A stretch of 64,000 nucleotides of DNA from Amaranthus tricolor (GCF_026212465.1 NC_080059.1:7997311-8061310); one strand, 5' to 3'. Positions 36,040 to 49,900 are shown, counted from the first letter of the stretch. Program-made: numbers and translations. Notes: generated by a model not told the origin, from the letters alone.

Positions 36040-38804
36040 TAAAAGAAAAAAGAAAAGAATTTAGTTAAACTTTAATTATTAACTTTAAAAAGGTGAGTAA
36101 AAATTTTGGCAGCATCTGCCTTGAAATTTGACGCGACGAAGATTTAGACAAACGATAAATCATCATAATGAAGAGGCATCAATGGCCTCGTAACAGAATC
36201 ACGGCGGAAAGGTCATCGCCAAGACCTCTGTCGACATGCTAAGCATGGATCGTGGTTCCCATGTAAACGCTTGGGTTTTCCAAGCAAAAAGATAATCCAC
36301 TGTACAAGCCATTCAAGATACTATAACAAAATATAAAACGATATAACTCTTTGCAGCGGAACGAATTACATCAAAAGGAGGACTCATGCCTCAACCAAAA
36401 CATACACACTTTCAATTCGAAATCACATGTAGCGTCAAAAATGGTTCGAACAGGGCACGCGTCAAGGTTCTCACTCGATCCCCCCCCCCCATATGCAATG
36501 CAAGGAAACTCCAAAACCTGCAAGACCTATCTACGACGCCCCTGCTGCTCAACGTAAAGTCATAGACCAAACGTGTCATAGCAGGGCCATCAGAGACAAG
36601 CCGTCAACAAGGAAACAAGCAGTACACGTCAGTATCTAGCAACAAGTTATATATGCAACCAACAATCAATTCAACAAAACGAGGGAAGAAAGACACTCCA
36701 ATGTATAAAAATCTACTCCAACCATTCCTCACTTCTGTGCACTTCTCAATGCCTTCACCATTTTCTATTTCTTCCTTAATTCCACGTATCATCTTTTGTG
36801 ACTACAGGCCACCATATTGGGGTTTGCAAGACCCACATGGCAACACCTCAGCCAAGGGCGGTGACGGCCATGCCGGCGCCCAATGGCAAAGTATGATCAT
36901 ACCCCCGTACAACGACCATATATAGATGATCCATGCCTCCGGGAACTAAACCAACTGGGGTACCAATCCAGTTGAGTCACAGTAACATCCAACTTAATAT
37001 CTCATCAATAAGGGACTCATTCCCATTCCATCTCATATAATCCAACATTCTACTCTCGCGATATCAGAACTCAATCTCTACCATCTTTACAACTGATTTT
37101 CACTTGTAACACAAACTTAACAGTATTTAAATAGCAAATCATATTCAACCTAGCTCGTATAATATTATCACGCAAGGAAAATATATTGAAGATGCATGCA
37201 AGAATCAGTTACTGCGTGTACTTACCTGCAAGCGTCACTGCACGACCACAAATTACGAAAATCACCCAACTAAGGGTCTACTTTCCTCTTATAAACTGGG
37301 AACCTATACAAGTTAGGAATAGAACGTATAAGTTCTCTTAACTACTTGTCATACCAGCTAGAACCCAAAGTAACCACTATCATTCGTTCATGACAAGGTA
37401 CACATCTCATTCAATCACCAAGCATAATCGTCAATTCAACAATAACACAAGTTTTTCCATCAATTTAACAATGACAAATCTTAAAGTTACCACATCGTAA
37501 TACCATTTATTACATTCTTTGAAGCTAGGAAAGCTACAATCAAACATCACAACGAGTAACTTTAGCGACTCTCAACAATAAGTTAGACACTATGCTCATG
37601 ACTTATTGAAATTACGTATTTACAACATCAATAACAACCCAATAAGGTAGTGGCAATTCTCTACAATTAAATCAATAACAATTAGCAACTCCTACTCCCA
37701 AATAACAACCAAAACCATTCCTATAGTCAATTGTAATCAAACACATTACTAATTGCCACAATAATAATCAACAAAGTCTCAAACTACTTATGAGATTATT
37801 GAATAAATCATCACACCACCAAAGTAGTATACAAACACACACACACACTACTAGTAATCACATCTCTAAATAAACCCTAATCATTTTATTTCAATGATAA
37901 TTCTTTTAACTACTACCCATACTATAATTCAATGAGACTAATACAATATACAATCAACACACAACTCATGAACATGGTAGATTCTAATTAAAATTAGCAA
38001 ATTAATCAATTGAAAAGTGAGATGCTTACAAAGATCAAAACTAGCAAGAATGGTGAAGAGGAGGATGAAGGTCGTGGTGGTGGTGCACGAAAGCCAAGAA
38101 GGGCTGGAGAGGGCCTTAAATCGAACAGCAATTGGCGGCTGTTCGTGGGTCTGCTGCCGGCCAGCCACAGCGAGGGAGGAGGGAGTGTGCTGCGGTGGCG
38201 AGAAGAAAACGCAGCTGCTGGTCAGAGGAGAACGCAGCCTTGCTGCTGCTGCTTGCGGGAAGGAGAAGGCGGGCTGCTGCTGGTCGTTCACTGGTGGCGC
38301 AGGGGAGAAAAGGGGTTGCTGGTGTCCTCGTGGCTGCCGGGCTGCTGTGCGGGAAGGGGGAAAATGCGGGAGTGAGGGAGGAAGGAAGAAGAAGAGAAAG
38401 AAAGAGGAAAAAGAAGAGTGACGGCTTGAGCTAGGGTTTTATGCGTTTTTATACTCATTATTATTATTATTTTTATTATTATTATTATTTTTATGTTTAT
38501 TTATTATTACGTTTATTTATTTATTTATTCTTATCTCGATTCATTTTCTTGCGAGACCCAACTAAGAGACTCGCCTTCGTGGCTCACACATTTTAATAAA
38601 ATAGTCATTTTGGTTCGAACCTCTTTATTTGAGAAATCGTAACTATATTTTTAATATATATATATATATAAGTTAACATTTAAATTCATGTATGCGAGAA
38701 ATTTATAAAAAACTAATTTCAAAAATAATTAAATATAATTGTAAAATCTTTATAGACTATTAAAATATTAAATAATTACGTCATTAAAATCTCGGGGTGT
38801 TACA
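35966..38804 (-). mobile_element. Solo LTR, 2.84 kb, copy 1
   Basis: Read on the minus strand the element starts TGTAACACCCCGAGATTT and ends TTCTGGGGTGTTACA, i.e. TG...CA termini. ATAAC flanks both sides (35961-35965 and 38805-38809), an exact 5-bp duplication as made by LTR retrotransposon integrase. There is no internal gag-pol, so a solo LTR left by recombination is the simplest reading. The length and the TGTAACACCCC start would suit a long-LTR Ty3/gypsy lineage; that is a guess. Open frames inside (38010-38434) are GC-rich LTR sequence, not genes. A diverged copy lies at 57378-60333. Confidence 0.75.
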
Positions 38805-39063
38805 ATAACACTTTCAATGAAATAACAATGTTTGAAAGAAATTAAAATGCATATAAGATATAATAAACAAAAGTATTTGCGAGGTTCACCTAATGTAAGC
38901 TACGTCCTCGGAGGTGTGTAGTTTCTTTGTTTATACAATTATACTAGAACAATGGAGTTACAAGAACTCTTACAATAAAGTACTCCCTCCGTTTCCTAAT
39001 GTTATTCCCATTTAGAATATTCTATTTTGGAGAGAGAAATTGGATTAAGATTTTTAAGACATA

Positions 39064-40671
39064 CTTCCTCCGGTTTTTAATATAGTTGCTACACTTTCCT
39101 CAAATGGAATTATCTTATTAGTTGCTACACTTTCCATTTTTGGTTAAAAAAAAACTGTTAAAAGTACTATTTTACCCTTACTATTATTTTTATTACCCTA
39201 CTTATTTAAACATTAAAATAAAAATTATTCCCAACCCATTTCATTAATTCATGAAGTATTAAAATTAAACATTAAAAGAAAAATTATTCCCCAACTACTT
39301 CATTCATCCTCAACTACTCCATTTCCCAACTAAAATTAATTAAGCATTAAAAGAAAGGTGGTAAAGTCGTCCCACTTCATCCCCAACCTTTGAATAAACC
39401 CATTTCCTCCCATTTTCTTTCTTCCAAACATGAACTCTTCACCTTAAAACCCTGAATTTGTTGAGGGTTTTCAATTAAAATTTCTCCATCTTTTCAATTA
39501 TGGTGTTCGATCAATCATTGGGTGCAAATATAGTTGTTGCTTTTCAACTTGTATGGGGATTTTACTGTGGAAATATGTAGGGATTCGAATTTTTTGGGTT
39601 TGGATAGTATATTTCGATCTTTTAGGGTTTCGATTTTGTTTTTTAGGTTTTTGAAAACGACGATGTATTAGATTTCGAACAATGTGTTTCAAACTCCAAT
39701 ATTGTCAAGAAAGAGGGTATGAAGTTTTAGTGACAAACAAATTACGCTATCAATGATATCAATGTTTGTAGTATAAAGCAATAAAACGACACAAAGATTT
39801 AACGAGGTTCACCCAACTAAGGCTACGTCCTCCGGTGTGTAGTATCTCTTATATTATCAAAAGGAATTCAAAGAACTCTCAAATATGGAGAATTACAATA
39901 GAGAAGAGATATAGATTAGTGTTTGGCTTGGGGTGTATTTTGTGGATGATTACAACGTGAATGAGAGCTCTCTATTTGTAGGAGAGATCTCACTAATTAA
40001 CATTAAGTACATTAAAACTATGAATAAATGATAATGAAACATCCCCAAGTATATGAAGAGTCAAAAACAGCATCCTAGGAGCATCAAGAGTTAAACCTTT
40101 GCACTTCTTCATTAAGTCCCATAACTTCCATGAATAACTCATACTTTATTACCTCATCAATCCATACTTTTAATCACCATCATAAATCACAATCATCAAG
40201 ACTCAACTTAATACACCCATTCATGACAAACTTATGGGATTTCATCCCAAGAGTCACTATATGAATGCACACACCAAATGTGCACTCAAGTCACACCATT
40301 TATAACAGTTTTCAATTGTGCATTAGTTTTCAATTTTGAGGGTTTTGAATTTTCAGCAATTGAGTAGGGTTTTGGGGTTTCACTTTGTAGCTATGAAGGG
40401 TAGGAAAAGAAAGACTTCTATAGTTGACATGCTACATAGAGAAGAACAAGTGAAAAAAAAGATGGTTGAAGATTTAGAATTAGAAGGGGCTACTTCTTGG
40501 AAAAAACTTGTGTTGCCTAATGAATTTCTCAATATTTTGAAAAAAATTTTGAAAAAAAATTTGAAGTATTTGAAGTGAAGTACTTCAAATCAGGGGCAAT
40601 ATGGGCAAGATACCTTCTCCTTGGAATCTGTTGCTATAATAAATGTAACAACCTTTGAAAATCGGAGGAAG
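39064..40671. mobile_element. Mariner/Stowaway-type element, 1.6 kb
   Basis: The left end CTTCCTCCGGTTTTTAATA and the right end, on the other strand, CTTCCTCCGATTTTCAAAG are inverted repeats, each next to a TA (39062-39063, 40672-40673). Internal subterminal words GTTGCTACACTTTCC and GTTGCTATAATAAATGTAAC also face each other. A small frame at 40336-40578 (MKGRKRKTSIVDM...) has no recognised domain. A retroelement piece is inserted at about 39710-40320. Confidence 0.7.
39710..40320. mobile_element. Second copy of the retroelement-like repeat
   Basis: AACGAGGTTCACCCAACTAA, GGCTACGTCCTCCGGTGTGT, GAATTACAATAGAG, GAGCTCTCTATTTG and GTGCACTCAAGTCACACC align in order with the broken copy around it (38805 onward and 40848 onward). 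It lies inside the mariner-like element. Boundaries are approximate. Confidence 0.55.
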
Positions 40672-41447
40672 TATATAGATGATAAAATATATCCATGTGA
40701 GATGCCGTTAGATTCGTCTTAATGTATACTTTTTATTATATATTTTTATATTTTTTTATGATGCGTATTTAGAGATACTAAGACTCCAAATTTACATTGA
40801 AAATTGTGCAAAAACTAAATTGGAGGAACAAATGAAAACATAGGGAGAATTACAATTGAAAGTAAGAAATTATAGGCTATATGTTCAGACTTAGGGGTTT
40901 GTGTTTAATGATTAGTTGATTACAAATGAGCACATAAGCTCTCTATTTATAGAGCTAATTACACTAATGATAATGCATACTTAAGGCTAAAAATAAATGG
41001 CAAAATAATCAGCTCCAAGAATATGAACACACGAAGACAGAATCCTATGCACTGCTGTACAGATCTGCTTGTTCGAGCAGATCCTCTGTTCCTGCCATTG
41101 ACTTGCTGCTGCCAAGTGCTCGTTCGAGCATAGCAAGCGCTTGTTCAAACACTGTATTCCTGAAGCTTTTGTTTAGTTATTGGTCTCGTGCCTCGTTCAA
41201 GGCAATGAGTAGCTTGTGAGTGCCTTGTTTGAGCATACTACTGCATTACCAACTCTTACAATTCCTCATTAAGTCTATTGATCACAAACTTAATTTACAC
41301 CATTACTCACCAGTCACCATCAAAGTTCACCTTTATTACTCCCATACCTATTACACATTAACATATATAATTAAGCACCAGTTTAAGTCACGCTTAAACA
41401 CCCATAGAATTTCACATCTCTATGTACACATTAATGTGCATTATAGT

Positions 41448-41990
41448 TAGGGGTGCACACGATTCGGTTGGGTCTGGTCTGACATTATAATCAGACCAGA
41501 CAAAAAATTCCGGTCTGAAAATTTTCCATTTCGGATCGGACCGTTTAAATCATCAAAACGAACTGGACCAAACCGTTCTGCAACGGTCTGGTTTGGTCTG
41601 GTCTACGATTTTTTATTTTAATATTTATGCCTAATTAATGTATGTTTTTATACAAATATTTCGCACCTACAATCACTAAATATAATAATTTGTAATTATT
41701 TGATTGTATTAACATTATTTAAGTATATATTATTATATAAAAATTACTACATCTCGAAATATCTAGGTAGCAACATATTTTTTTATAAAAAAAATTATGA
41801 TTTTTGGTCATAGTACATTTTGTGGTCTGGTCTGGTTTGAAAAATGAAAAACTGAGACCTCACCGTAAACCATAATTTAAAAAAAAAAAAAACTAGACCG
41901 GTCCGTTTGGACCGTAAACCAGACAAAATATTAAAATTACGGGTTGATCCGGTTTGGTTTACAATTTAGACAAAACTCTGTTCATCCCTA
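41448..41990. mobile_element. hAT MITE, 543 bp
   Basis: The left end is TAGGGGTGCACACGA and the right end, on the other strand, TAGGGATGAACAGAG. ATTATAGT flanks both sides exactly (41440-41447, 41991-41998). The interior is rich in GGTCTGGTCTG words and their complements facing each other. There is no transposase. Confidence 0.88.
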
Positions 41991-42390
41991 ATTATAGTTG
42001 GTGCACTCAAGTCACCATAACTCTAACATTAAAAAATAATAAAATTACTTAAAAATTACAATACATCGACTAACAATCTTTTAAAAAATAGTGAAGAATT
42101 TGGTACAAAAAATTTTGGGAGAGCTAATCAAATTTTTGTATTGAATCACCCTAGATAATTCGAAAAGTTGAATTAAGGACATTGAAATATGAACATTTGT
42201 GGCTTAAAATCATTTTGAAATATTGAATTCTTATAATTATATATAGACATACTCGTTGATTCAATTTACCCAATTTTTGCTGATTAGATATAATTCCACC
42301 ACTTTCAATCTCTTTAACCTCTTATTTATAAAATTCCCATTATTTTAATCCATTACACCAAAATCCTTATTATCAATGCCAACAGCAAAT

Positions 42391-42649
42391 CAGCTGGTCT
42401 GGACGAGATGGCCTCATAATCAGACCATTAATTTGGCCGGCTCAATTTGCGTGTGTAACAAATTGGACATTTTTTTCATTTTTTGGGCATTTTTTAATTT
42501 TGATTTTAAAGATATCAATTTTCAAAATTGATACCTTTAAGATCAAAATTGATAAATGTCTAGAAAATTAAAATGTTGTTACGCGCGTGAATAGGACCGA
42601 CCCAAATTGACGGTCTCATTATGAGACCATCTCGTCCAATTTTTGTGAA
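42391..42649. mobile_element. MITE with long terminal inverted repeats
   Basis: TGGACGAGATGGCCTCATAAT near the left and, on the opposite strand, TGGACGAGATGGTCTCATAAT near the right continue into about 60 bp of inverted similarity, including GTGTGTAAC facing GTTACGCGC. AGCAAAT on both flanks (42384-42390, 42650-42656) may be part of a target duplication. Confidence 0.65.
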
Positions 42650-42656
42650 AGCAAAT

Positions 42657-45600
42657 AGGCAAATTGAACAACATTTTATTACTTTAATGCCATTAAGTGA
42701 CTCCCACTTAAGGTAAAGTTTAAAAGAGTTAGATGTAAGCAACCTTACCATTGTCATTTGTTATTGATAAAATTAATAAAGATGTTTATGATCAACCATT
42801 CAAAGCAAATGTCATGTACAATTCAAATAAATAAGACGTGTACATAATTTAATGAACCATTTTACTTTATTATTTCATTATAATTCGAAACAAAAAATTA
42901 TAAATATTTGCTCCATTAAAATAATTGACATCAATTATCATATACCATATACGGATCATAGAAAAGTATTTTATTATAGAAATATGTACAATTATTCTCC
43001 AATTTAAATATGCTAAAATTGAAGAAATTTTTTTTTTCAGTTAAAAAATAAATATTATTTTAAAAAAATATTTTAAATTTAATTTTTACTTGTATTTCTT
43101 CTTCTATCATCTTACCCTATAATAAAAAAAATAAATATGCTAAATTCATTAATAAAATTAAAATAGATGGATAACTTCTAGATGGCATCAGCTTTATCTT
43201 ATTTACAGCAGCATGTGTTATGTTCTTCCCCTAACAAGTAAATGAGTCCTATGAGATTCTCACCCCTTGCTCAAGCTTTCACAAAATCACACTTTTTTTT
43301 TAGTTTGTCTGTTTAATATTATTATAATTTTCTTTTTAGAGAATTGTTTCAAATATTTTTTTCTTATCCACGTATTAATATATCTATACAAGTTAAATAA
43401 TTTTAATATTTTTTAATCTTTATATAATATACAATTTTAATAATTTCTTAAAACCCGTAAAAGTTGTATAAGTCAACTTTTAAGTTAAATCCAAAGCTAG
43501 ATAATATTCCAAGGCCCCAGCCATTGATGATGAAAATAGAAGTGTACATACATCAATCCATGTTTTGGAAGTGTTAGCACTAAAATGAGAATTCCGACAA
43601 AGATCACAAAATAATTAGTAGTTGCGACCAAAGTTTTATCTATTAAAAGGGAAATAAGAGAATATGATATTCACCAAACTCCATTAAAACAAGAAATGTA
43701 AACATCAATGCTTAGGTCAAAATGCATATGTGAAATGTACATTTCACATATAATCCAAAATTGTAAATCACTGTTGTTCTTAGATGTAATTGAGAATGTA
43801 GTTGGACCAACACATGACTTGTAACATCTTTGCATATTCACAATTTTTAGCCATTACTTTTCACTTAAAACTATTCACAAAAGCTTCTTTTTCTTATTTA
43901 TTATGCTCATTTTGTACTATTGAAAATCATTGTTCTTTTTGTATCTCTTGCATATTCTAGTTGTCAATATTGATTGCTCACACTTTTACTAGAGTAGGAT
44001 AGGTATCAATCAGACTTTAAGCGAACTACTGTCCTAAAAAAATAGCCTAAGTGTAAATGAGATGAAAAATTAAGAAAAGTGAATAAAAGTCGTAGAAAGA
44101 TATATTTTATGGAAAAGTGGTAGAAAGATATATTTTATGGAAAAGTGGTAACAATGTGTAAATGAGAATATAAAAAAGTGTGAGTCATGATAAAAGTAGA
44201 AATAAGACAAATTTAATGGAACATATTAAAAAGAAAAATGAGACTAATTCTTTGAGACTGAGGGAGTATAATGATACTATGTACAACAAGCATGACATAA
44301 TCAGTTTATTCAACTGATTAATACTTCCTCTGTTACCAAATGTTTATTCATAGTCTTTTAAAAATTATTACATGTGATAAAAGCAATGATATGTTTGTAT
44401 TTTGTACGTTAGATGTTTAGTGTTCAAGTATGTTTACGTTGGGAGCGATAAATTAGATATCTTAAACAAACTCGAAAAGATAAACGCTCAATGTTTAGGT
44501 AGGGATAAAATATGTATTTAGAACAAACTCGAACATGCATCCTATGAATATGAACGTCGACACGAGACACACCTTAGAAGCTATGAAATGATCGATCTTG
44601 ACATTTGTGGTTGCTCTAGAACTTGCAAAAATGAGGCTTAGAGCATCATTAGCTATGATGAAGAGGAATAATGGAAGATTAAGAGAGAGTTTGAGAGCCA
44701 TATATTTGTATAAAGTAAGGTAAAGGTTCAATTGATATGCTCAGGTGCCACTTTGATTAAAGTCAAAAGACATTTTGAAAGCCAAAGACAGTGGATAGTG
44801 GAGAAAAGCTAAAGAACCTCTATGTAAAGGGTAACACTAACACCTTGTTTTCTTCCTGTTTTTGCTGCCTCAACTTAGTTGGTAGCTCTATGCTACAACA
44901 ACCTATTTGAAAGATTAAGCTTTTTTTTTTTTTTTTTTTAAAAAAAAATTTGGCCAATGGTAGAAAACTTAAGTCAACAAGTTAAAAGCCAATAAAAAAT
45001 TGCATTTTCATATATTCAAATTTAGGTGAGCTTATTTATTTGGGTTCACAGATGATTTTTCAATTAATTTAAAGGTAATCTACCAAATAAGTTTTTTGAC
45101 AGCTCTTGTCAAACTAGTTTTGAACTTGATATATCTAATCTGCATATATTGTTGGGATCCATAACACTAATGATTCGTCTGACGGTAGAAAATCTTTTGA
45201 ATGGTTTCATGATTTTCAATCATCTTACTTACACAAAATTCAATCAAATGCATCACCATTTGCAGATGTATTATTAGTTGGTAATGGAATTGTAAAAAGT
45301 AATTTTTTTTACAATTAAAGTTTCATCAACATCAGATGGCAATACAATTTATGAAAATTTATACTACAAATCATTCTCATTACACTATTTAAGTAGTACA
45401 ATTAACCTAATAAGTATATCCCTATCTTCTAAGTATGTAATATGAAACGTGCACATTTTCTAACTCAAGCAAGCTAAACAAGGTCCCTTAGTCAAACATA
45501 AGATTTTACTTTTGAGTAGTGTTACGTTATCTGTTAAATTCATTACAAATAGCAAAAATGAAAATGATAGTTGATTTTTACCTTTTTAAATCATTTTGAG

Positions 45601-46964
45601 CAAATTATAAATTAAAAAAATTAATTAATTAACAAATTATATTACACTACTTTTGAGTTATGGTGTGATTAACAAACTTAGTTTATGAATTCCATTCAAA
45701 AAATTGTGAGTTACTGCCTTACAAAGTAGGAGTAATTTCAAGAGATAATATGGTTTTTGTTCGTTAGTACACCATTTCTCTCATCCACCATTACATAAAT
45801 AGAAAAGAAAGAAATTGCATATCTTCCTTGTTTTTCACATTTTCTCTTCTATCAAAATATGATAACCCCTCACCGACACATCTTCTACTCCATCCAACTG
45901 ATTTTGCCTTAATGGAAAAATAAAACGGAAATTAAGAAAATAGGTTTGGTGGGTTAAAGCGGTTGAAGTCATTAAATATAAAAAAGTATATAAAAAGTTA
46001 GATGTATTTAAAGGGTGAAATCATATTCTAAAACAGTAATAAGACAAATTTATTGAAATGGACTATAATACAAAATATAACAAATTGAAAAGAATCAATT
46101 ATTAGTAAAAAAATATTATGACCCATAAATCACAAATAATCCAAGCAATGAATCAGAAAAAGTGGGTCAAACTTGACAATGACTCGATCCGACCCATTTT
46201 TCAAGTTTGATTTGCTTCTTGAGTTACCCATCTTAATTAGTATACGTTCGTCCAATTATTTTTTAAGTCAATATTTAATTTTAGTTGAAATCTTTAATTT
46301 TGTATATTGGTTTATTCTTACACGAAATAATAATAAAAAATAAACAAAAATATACTTTTTTTTTGTGATGACTAGAAAAAAATTCCCCAACAAAAAGCTA
46401 CATTCGATCTAAGCTTTAACAAACTTACGGTTATGACTTATAACAAATCTAATATCAGACCATATAATATTTTTTAGAGTCTTAACTATCAGTTTAAACT
46501 TTTACTTAAGTTGATTTCTTAACATGATATCAGAAATCAATTTGATAAGAAGTCACAAATTCGAATCTCAACCACCCCTCATTTAGTATATGAAATATTC
46601 AGCACAAGGTATAAAAAGAGTCTATGCTACATCCACGTGTAAAGGATATCATGAGGTTGTATTGATTCCAAATTCATTCGGTTCTCCTCTATCCCTCTAA
46701 ATTTACACTAAAAAAACTATGACATATTGAATTAGTGATATACAAGTCAAAGAACAATATATTATGTATTCCCAGTATTTGCTGGTATAATCAAGAACAG
46801 GCAGGGTCACAAGCTTTATGAAGGAATAACATAGAAGATTATACATTTTGATTAATACAATCATATTTAAACAGCACTAATTGCTGCAAGCATATCTTAA
46901 TTTTAACACTCCCTAAAACTTAGACCAAAAATAGAAAAAATATGCTTGAACCCTAGTTCCAACT
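42657..46964. other. Intergenic DNA downstream of the BOR gene
   Basis: No gene was recognised. About 44085-44140 holds two 28-bp tandem units. About 44260-44330 carries CTCCCTC-type MITE ends (GAGACTGAGGGAGTATAATG and ACTTCCTCTGTTACC). A poly(T)-then-poly(A) stretch lies at about 44921-44948. The frame at 44495-44731 resembles no known family. Confidence 0.5.
44085..44140. repeat. 28-bp tandem duplication
   Basis: The unit AAAAGTSGTAGAAAGATATA plus eight further bases occurs at 44085 and 44113 with one difference, followed by ten bases of a third unit. Confidence 0.85.
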
Positions 46965-49900
46965 TTAGTTTTTAGGAACTTCAGGACTTTTTCCTAGATT
47001 CAAGGCTCGAGTTTCTACTGATCTCGGACTTGGCCCTGTCCTACCAGACTGGGGATTTATTTCTCCCCTAAGTTCGCGCACACGAGGACTGTATGCTGCA
47101 AGACGCGGGCTATGAATGCCTTTGATCTCTTGTGTTGGCGTTGCTGTTGAGCTCGTAATCTTCGGACTAGATATGCGCCTTATTTCACCACGACTTCTAG
47201 TCACCATTTCGTCTAATATCTCTGCATCCCCAGCAAGAGTAGTTCCCGATGCCAGCTCCATTTCCTGTTTTATTTCATACAATATCGATATATATCAGTC
47301 AGATCATTGTGAATGTAGTCTCGACATATGAGTATACACGAATAGTACCGTTGCAAGATTGAAGGGTAAAGCGGGAGACTCTTCAAATTCGGCTGCATCT
47401 AAATCCTGCAGATGGGCTCCTTTGAAGAACTTGGGTAAAATGTATTGTCTTACAGGAACTAAAAGCATGATCATAAGAGGAAACAAAACCCCGGCTATTG
47501 GGATCCATGTAATTCCGAAGCACACCAGCAGATATAGTGTCTGAAAAACGGTGAAAATCGCAATGGTTTTGAAAGGTACTGTTTCCACAAAGGTTGCATG
47601 GTAGTCTTCTAGAACCCTGCATTTTTCATTCAGTCGCAATGATTTATGAACGAAATTTTGTATATATAATGAAATATTTTGTTGGGACGAAGGCTTACTT
47701 GTATCGTCTGCTTGGTGCAGTGAAGAGAAGCAGAATCCGTTCCCAAAACTGATTGCCCGGTAAGCTTTCAATGGCCATGAACGCGAAGTATCCCCAAAGA
47801 ACCGAGGTTGGGATCATTTTAAGGATAGGCATGGCCGCAACACAGCCACCAACCATGACTGATTGAAGTAGGTTACTGACACGCTGCTCTTTAACCTCGA
47901 CAGGGAGCAGCTCATCTATCTCCTTCTCGACATCAAACACACTCTCGTCCACTGGGGCATCGATGTGCCCCATGCTCGCAGCCGCTTGAATAGTTGAATC
48001 TTTCAACTCTTTGAGTCCCTGATTAACAAATTTAAGTTCATTTCTCATTAAGGTTGATGGAAATACTTTTAAGCTATGTTACTTGGATTCGGGTAATGAT
48101 TCCGGATACTAGTACGTGTCCAAGTGTCGGATACGTTTAAATATTCAATATTTACGCCTAAAATGAAATGTCTAAATGCCATACCAATGTCCGAGCATCA
48201 AGGATCGGACACGGGTACTTAGCAAAATGAAGAGTCCGCGTAACATAGCTTTTAAGTTTTAACTAATACTAGGTAAATAAATAGTTAAGCATACATAAGC
48301 TGAAGGCTGCTGATAGATAAGAGGGGTCTGCATTTGCTGATATGCTTCTTGCATATTACCGTACAACTGTCCTAGACTCGCGTTCAACTTCATGCTTTTC
48401 TTAGCCGTGGCCACAAGGCGGTTACGGAGAAGCTGGTGTTTTAGGGTAGCTAGACTCTTTGTATGCATAGGAGATTGCGGGATGACTCCGTTTGCTGGAG
48501 GAATACCGATAAGACCACAGAATAATGTCTGCAAGAGAGCGAGAACAAAAATTCCAATCCGTATCTCAAAAAGTTCAAAAATCGGAAGAATGCAAAATTA
48601 TCGGGACAAAATGAATACCATAAATCCCAAAAGGAGTAGATCATAGTGGAAAGACGGAGGCTTTCTCAAATTAAACTCTTTCTGTTGTGCAAGTTGAGAT
48701 GCTACACTATGATCGAAATAGTACAGGACTGCTATCATTGTTGCGGGGATAAAAGCTCCGATTATGTATAGAACGGGAACATCAAGCATATCCTGTTAGG
48801 AAGAGGCACTATTGTGTTGGTGTTTGCACCTCTTATTTCAAACAACAAACGCAAACAATCAATCTAAGTTGGAATTAGCACTTGCCTTGATGACAGTCCA
48901 ATTCTCGTATGCACCAGGGGACCATGGGTTTGGGCTAAAAAGGCGTCTAGGGATTCCATGCGGAACAGTTTTTGTAGGTATGTAAGAAAGACCCGTCCAT
49001 ACTAGAACCATGAGAGGAACTCCATAATCTGCTATCAAGCTTCGGAGCCAACCTGTTCGGCACCATAAGAGCCATAAAAATTTTATGTTTCTGTTCGATA
49101 CATTATTTGATGTTAAGCTTCATATTCGGAAAAAGGGTATATGTGAAGGTGGTTTACCTGACCCATAGCGCCATGATCTTGCTTTTCTGCTCCGTAGTGC
49201 TGTCAGCATAAGTCCGAATGACAGAACCAAAGCAAACATTCCATTTGCGAATCTCCATGAAGGCAGATACTCTGTCAACTTGGGATTTGCTCGCTTAGGT
49301 GTGATGAACTCATCCACTAGTCCCTAAACGAATCGATAACATTCAACCAAAACAAAGCCATCAGTAAAAGTGCCACGCAATGGCTCTCACAATTCATAGC
49401 TTTAGATATAATTTGTCTCAAACCAATGTTACTTGGACTCGGGTACTGATGTAGGATACTGATACATGTCCAAGTGTCGGATACGTTTAAATGTTCAATT
49501 TTACGCCTAAAATGAAGTGTCTAAGTGTCATACCAATGTCCAAGCATCAAGGATCAAACAAAAATATGTAACGCAAAATTAAGAGTCCGAGTAACATAGT
49601 CTCAAACCCTCCAAGCCCTGACATAGCAAGAGTAAATTTGGGTTGTTGTCTATTTTATTAGAACTATTCATTTCACATTCAAGTTTCCAGGACGTGTTCT
49701 AACACTCTTAACAATTAGTATCTAGTATTTACACTTCAATTCGGACCAAAATCTGTGTGGTTGAGCGTCTTGCACATGTCCAGAACCACCCGTAAAGAGT
49801 ACAAGCAAAACAAAAAGGGTGCATTGAACTTTTTTTACCTTAATGGCTTGCTGCATGAAGAGCATGGCTATTAGAAGGCCGAACAATTCTCCAGCCAAAC

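Larger units (their letters stand above)
38983..40847. mobile_element. Stowaway-like MITE carrying a nested mariner-like element
   Basis: It starts CTCCCTCCGTTTCCTAATG after a TA and ends near CATAGGGAG; the right half carries the Stowaway-family core (GCCGTTAGATTCGTCTTAATG). Interrupted by 39064-40671, its own sequence is only about 260 bp. Confidence 0.6.
35880..42030. mobile_element. Retroelement-like repeat broken by nested insertions
   Basis: Pieces at about 35880-35965, 38805-38982, 40848-41447 and 41991-42030 join into one sequence that aligns with a second copy at about 39710-40320. Shared blocks in order: GAGGTTCACC..., GCTACGTCCTC, GGTGTGTAGT, GAATTACAAT, AGCTCTCTATTT, CTCAAGTCAC. 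The GAGGTTCACC/GCTACGTCC words suggest a non-autonomous LTR retroelement of plant copia type, but I could not define LTR ends. Insertions into it are listed separately. Confidence 0.5.

Noticed and set aside
38010..38434. Three overlapping GC-rich plus-strand frames of 100-134 aa, and a 117-aa minus frame
   Set aside because: They lie inside the solo LTR, have biased composition (Arg/Gly/Ala), resemble no family, and the matching region of copy 2 does not preserve them.
40336..40578. 80-aa Lys-rich frame MKGRKRKTSIVDM...
   Set aside because: It is inside the mariner-like element, is not a recognisable transposase, and is too short to call a gene.
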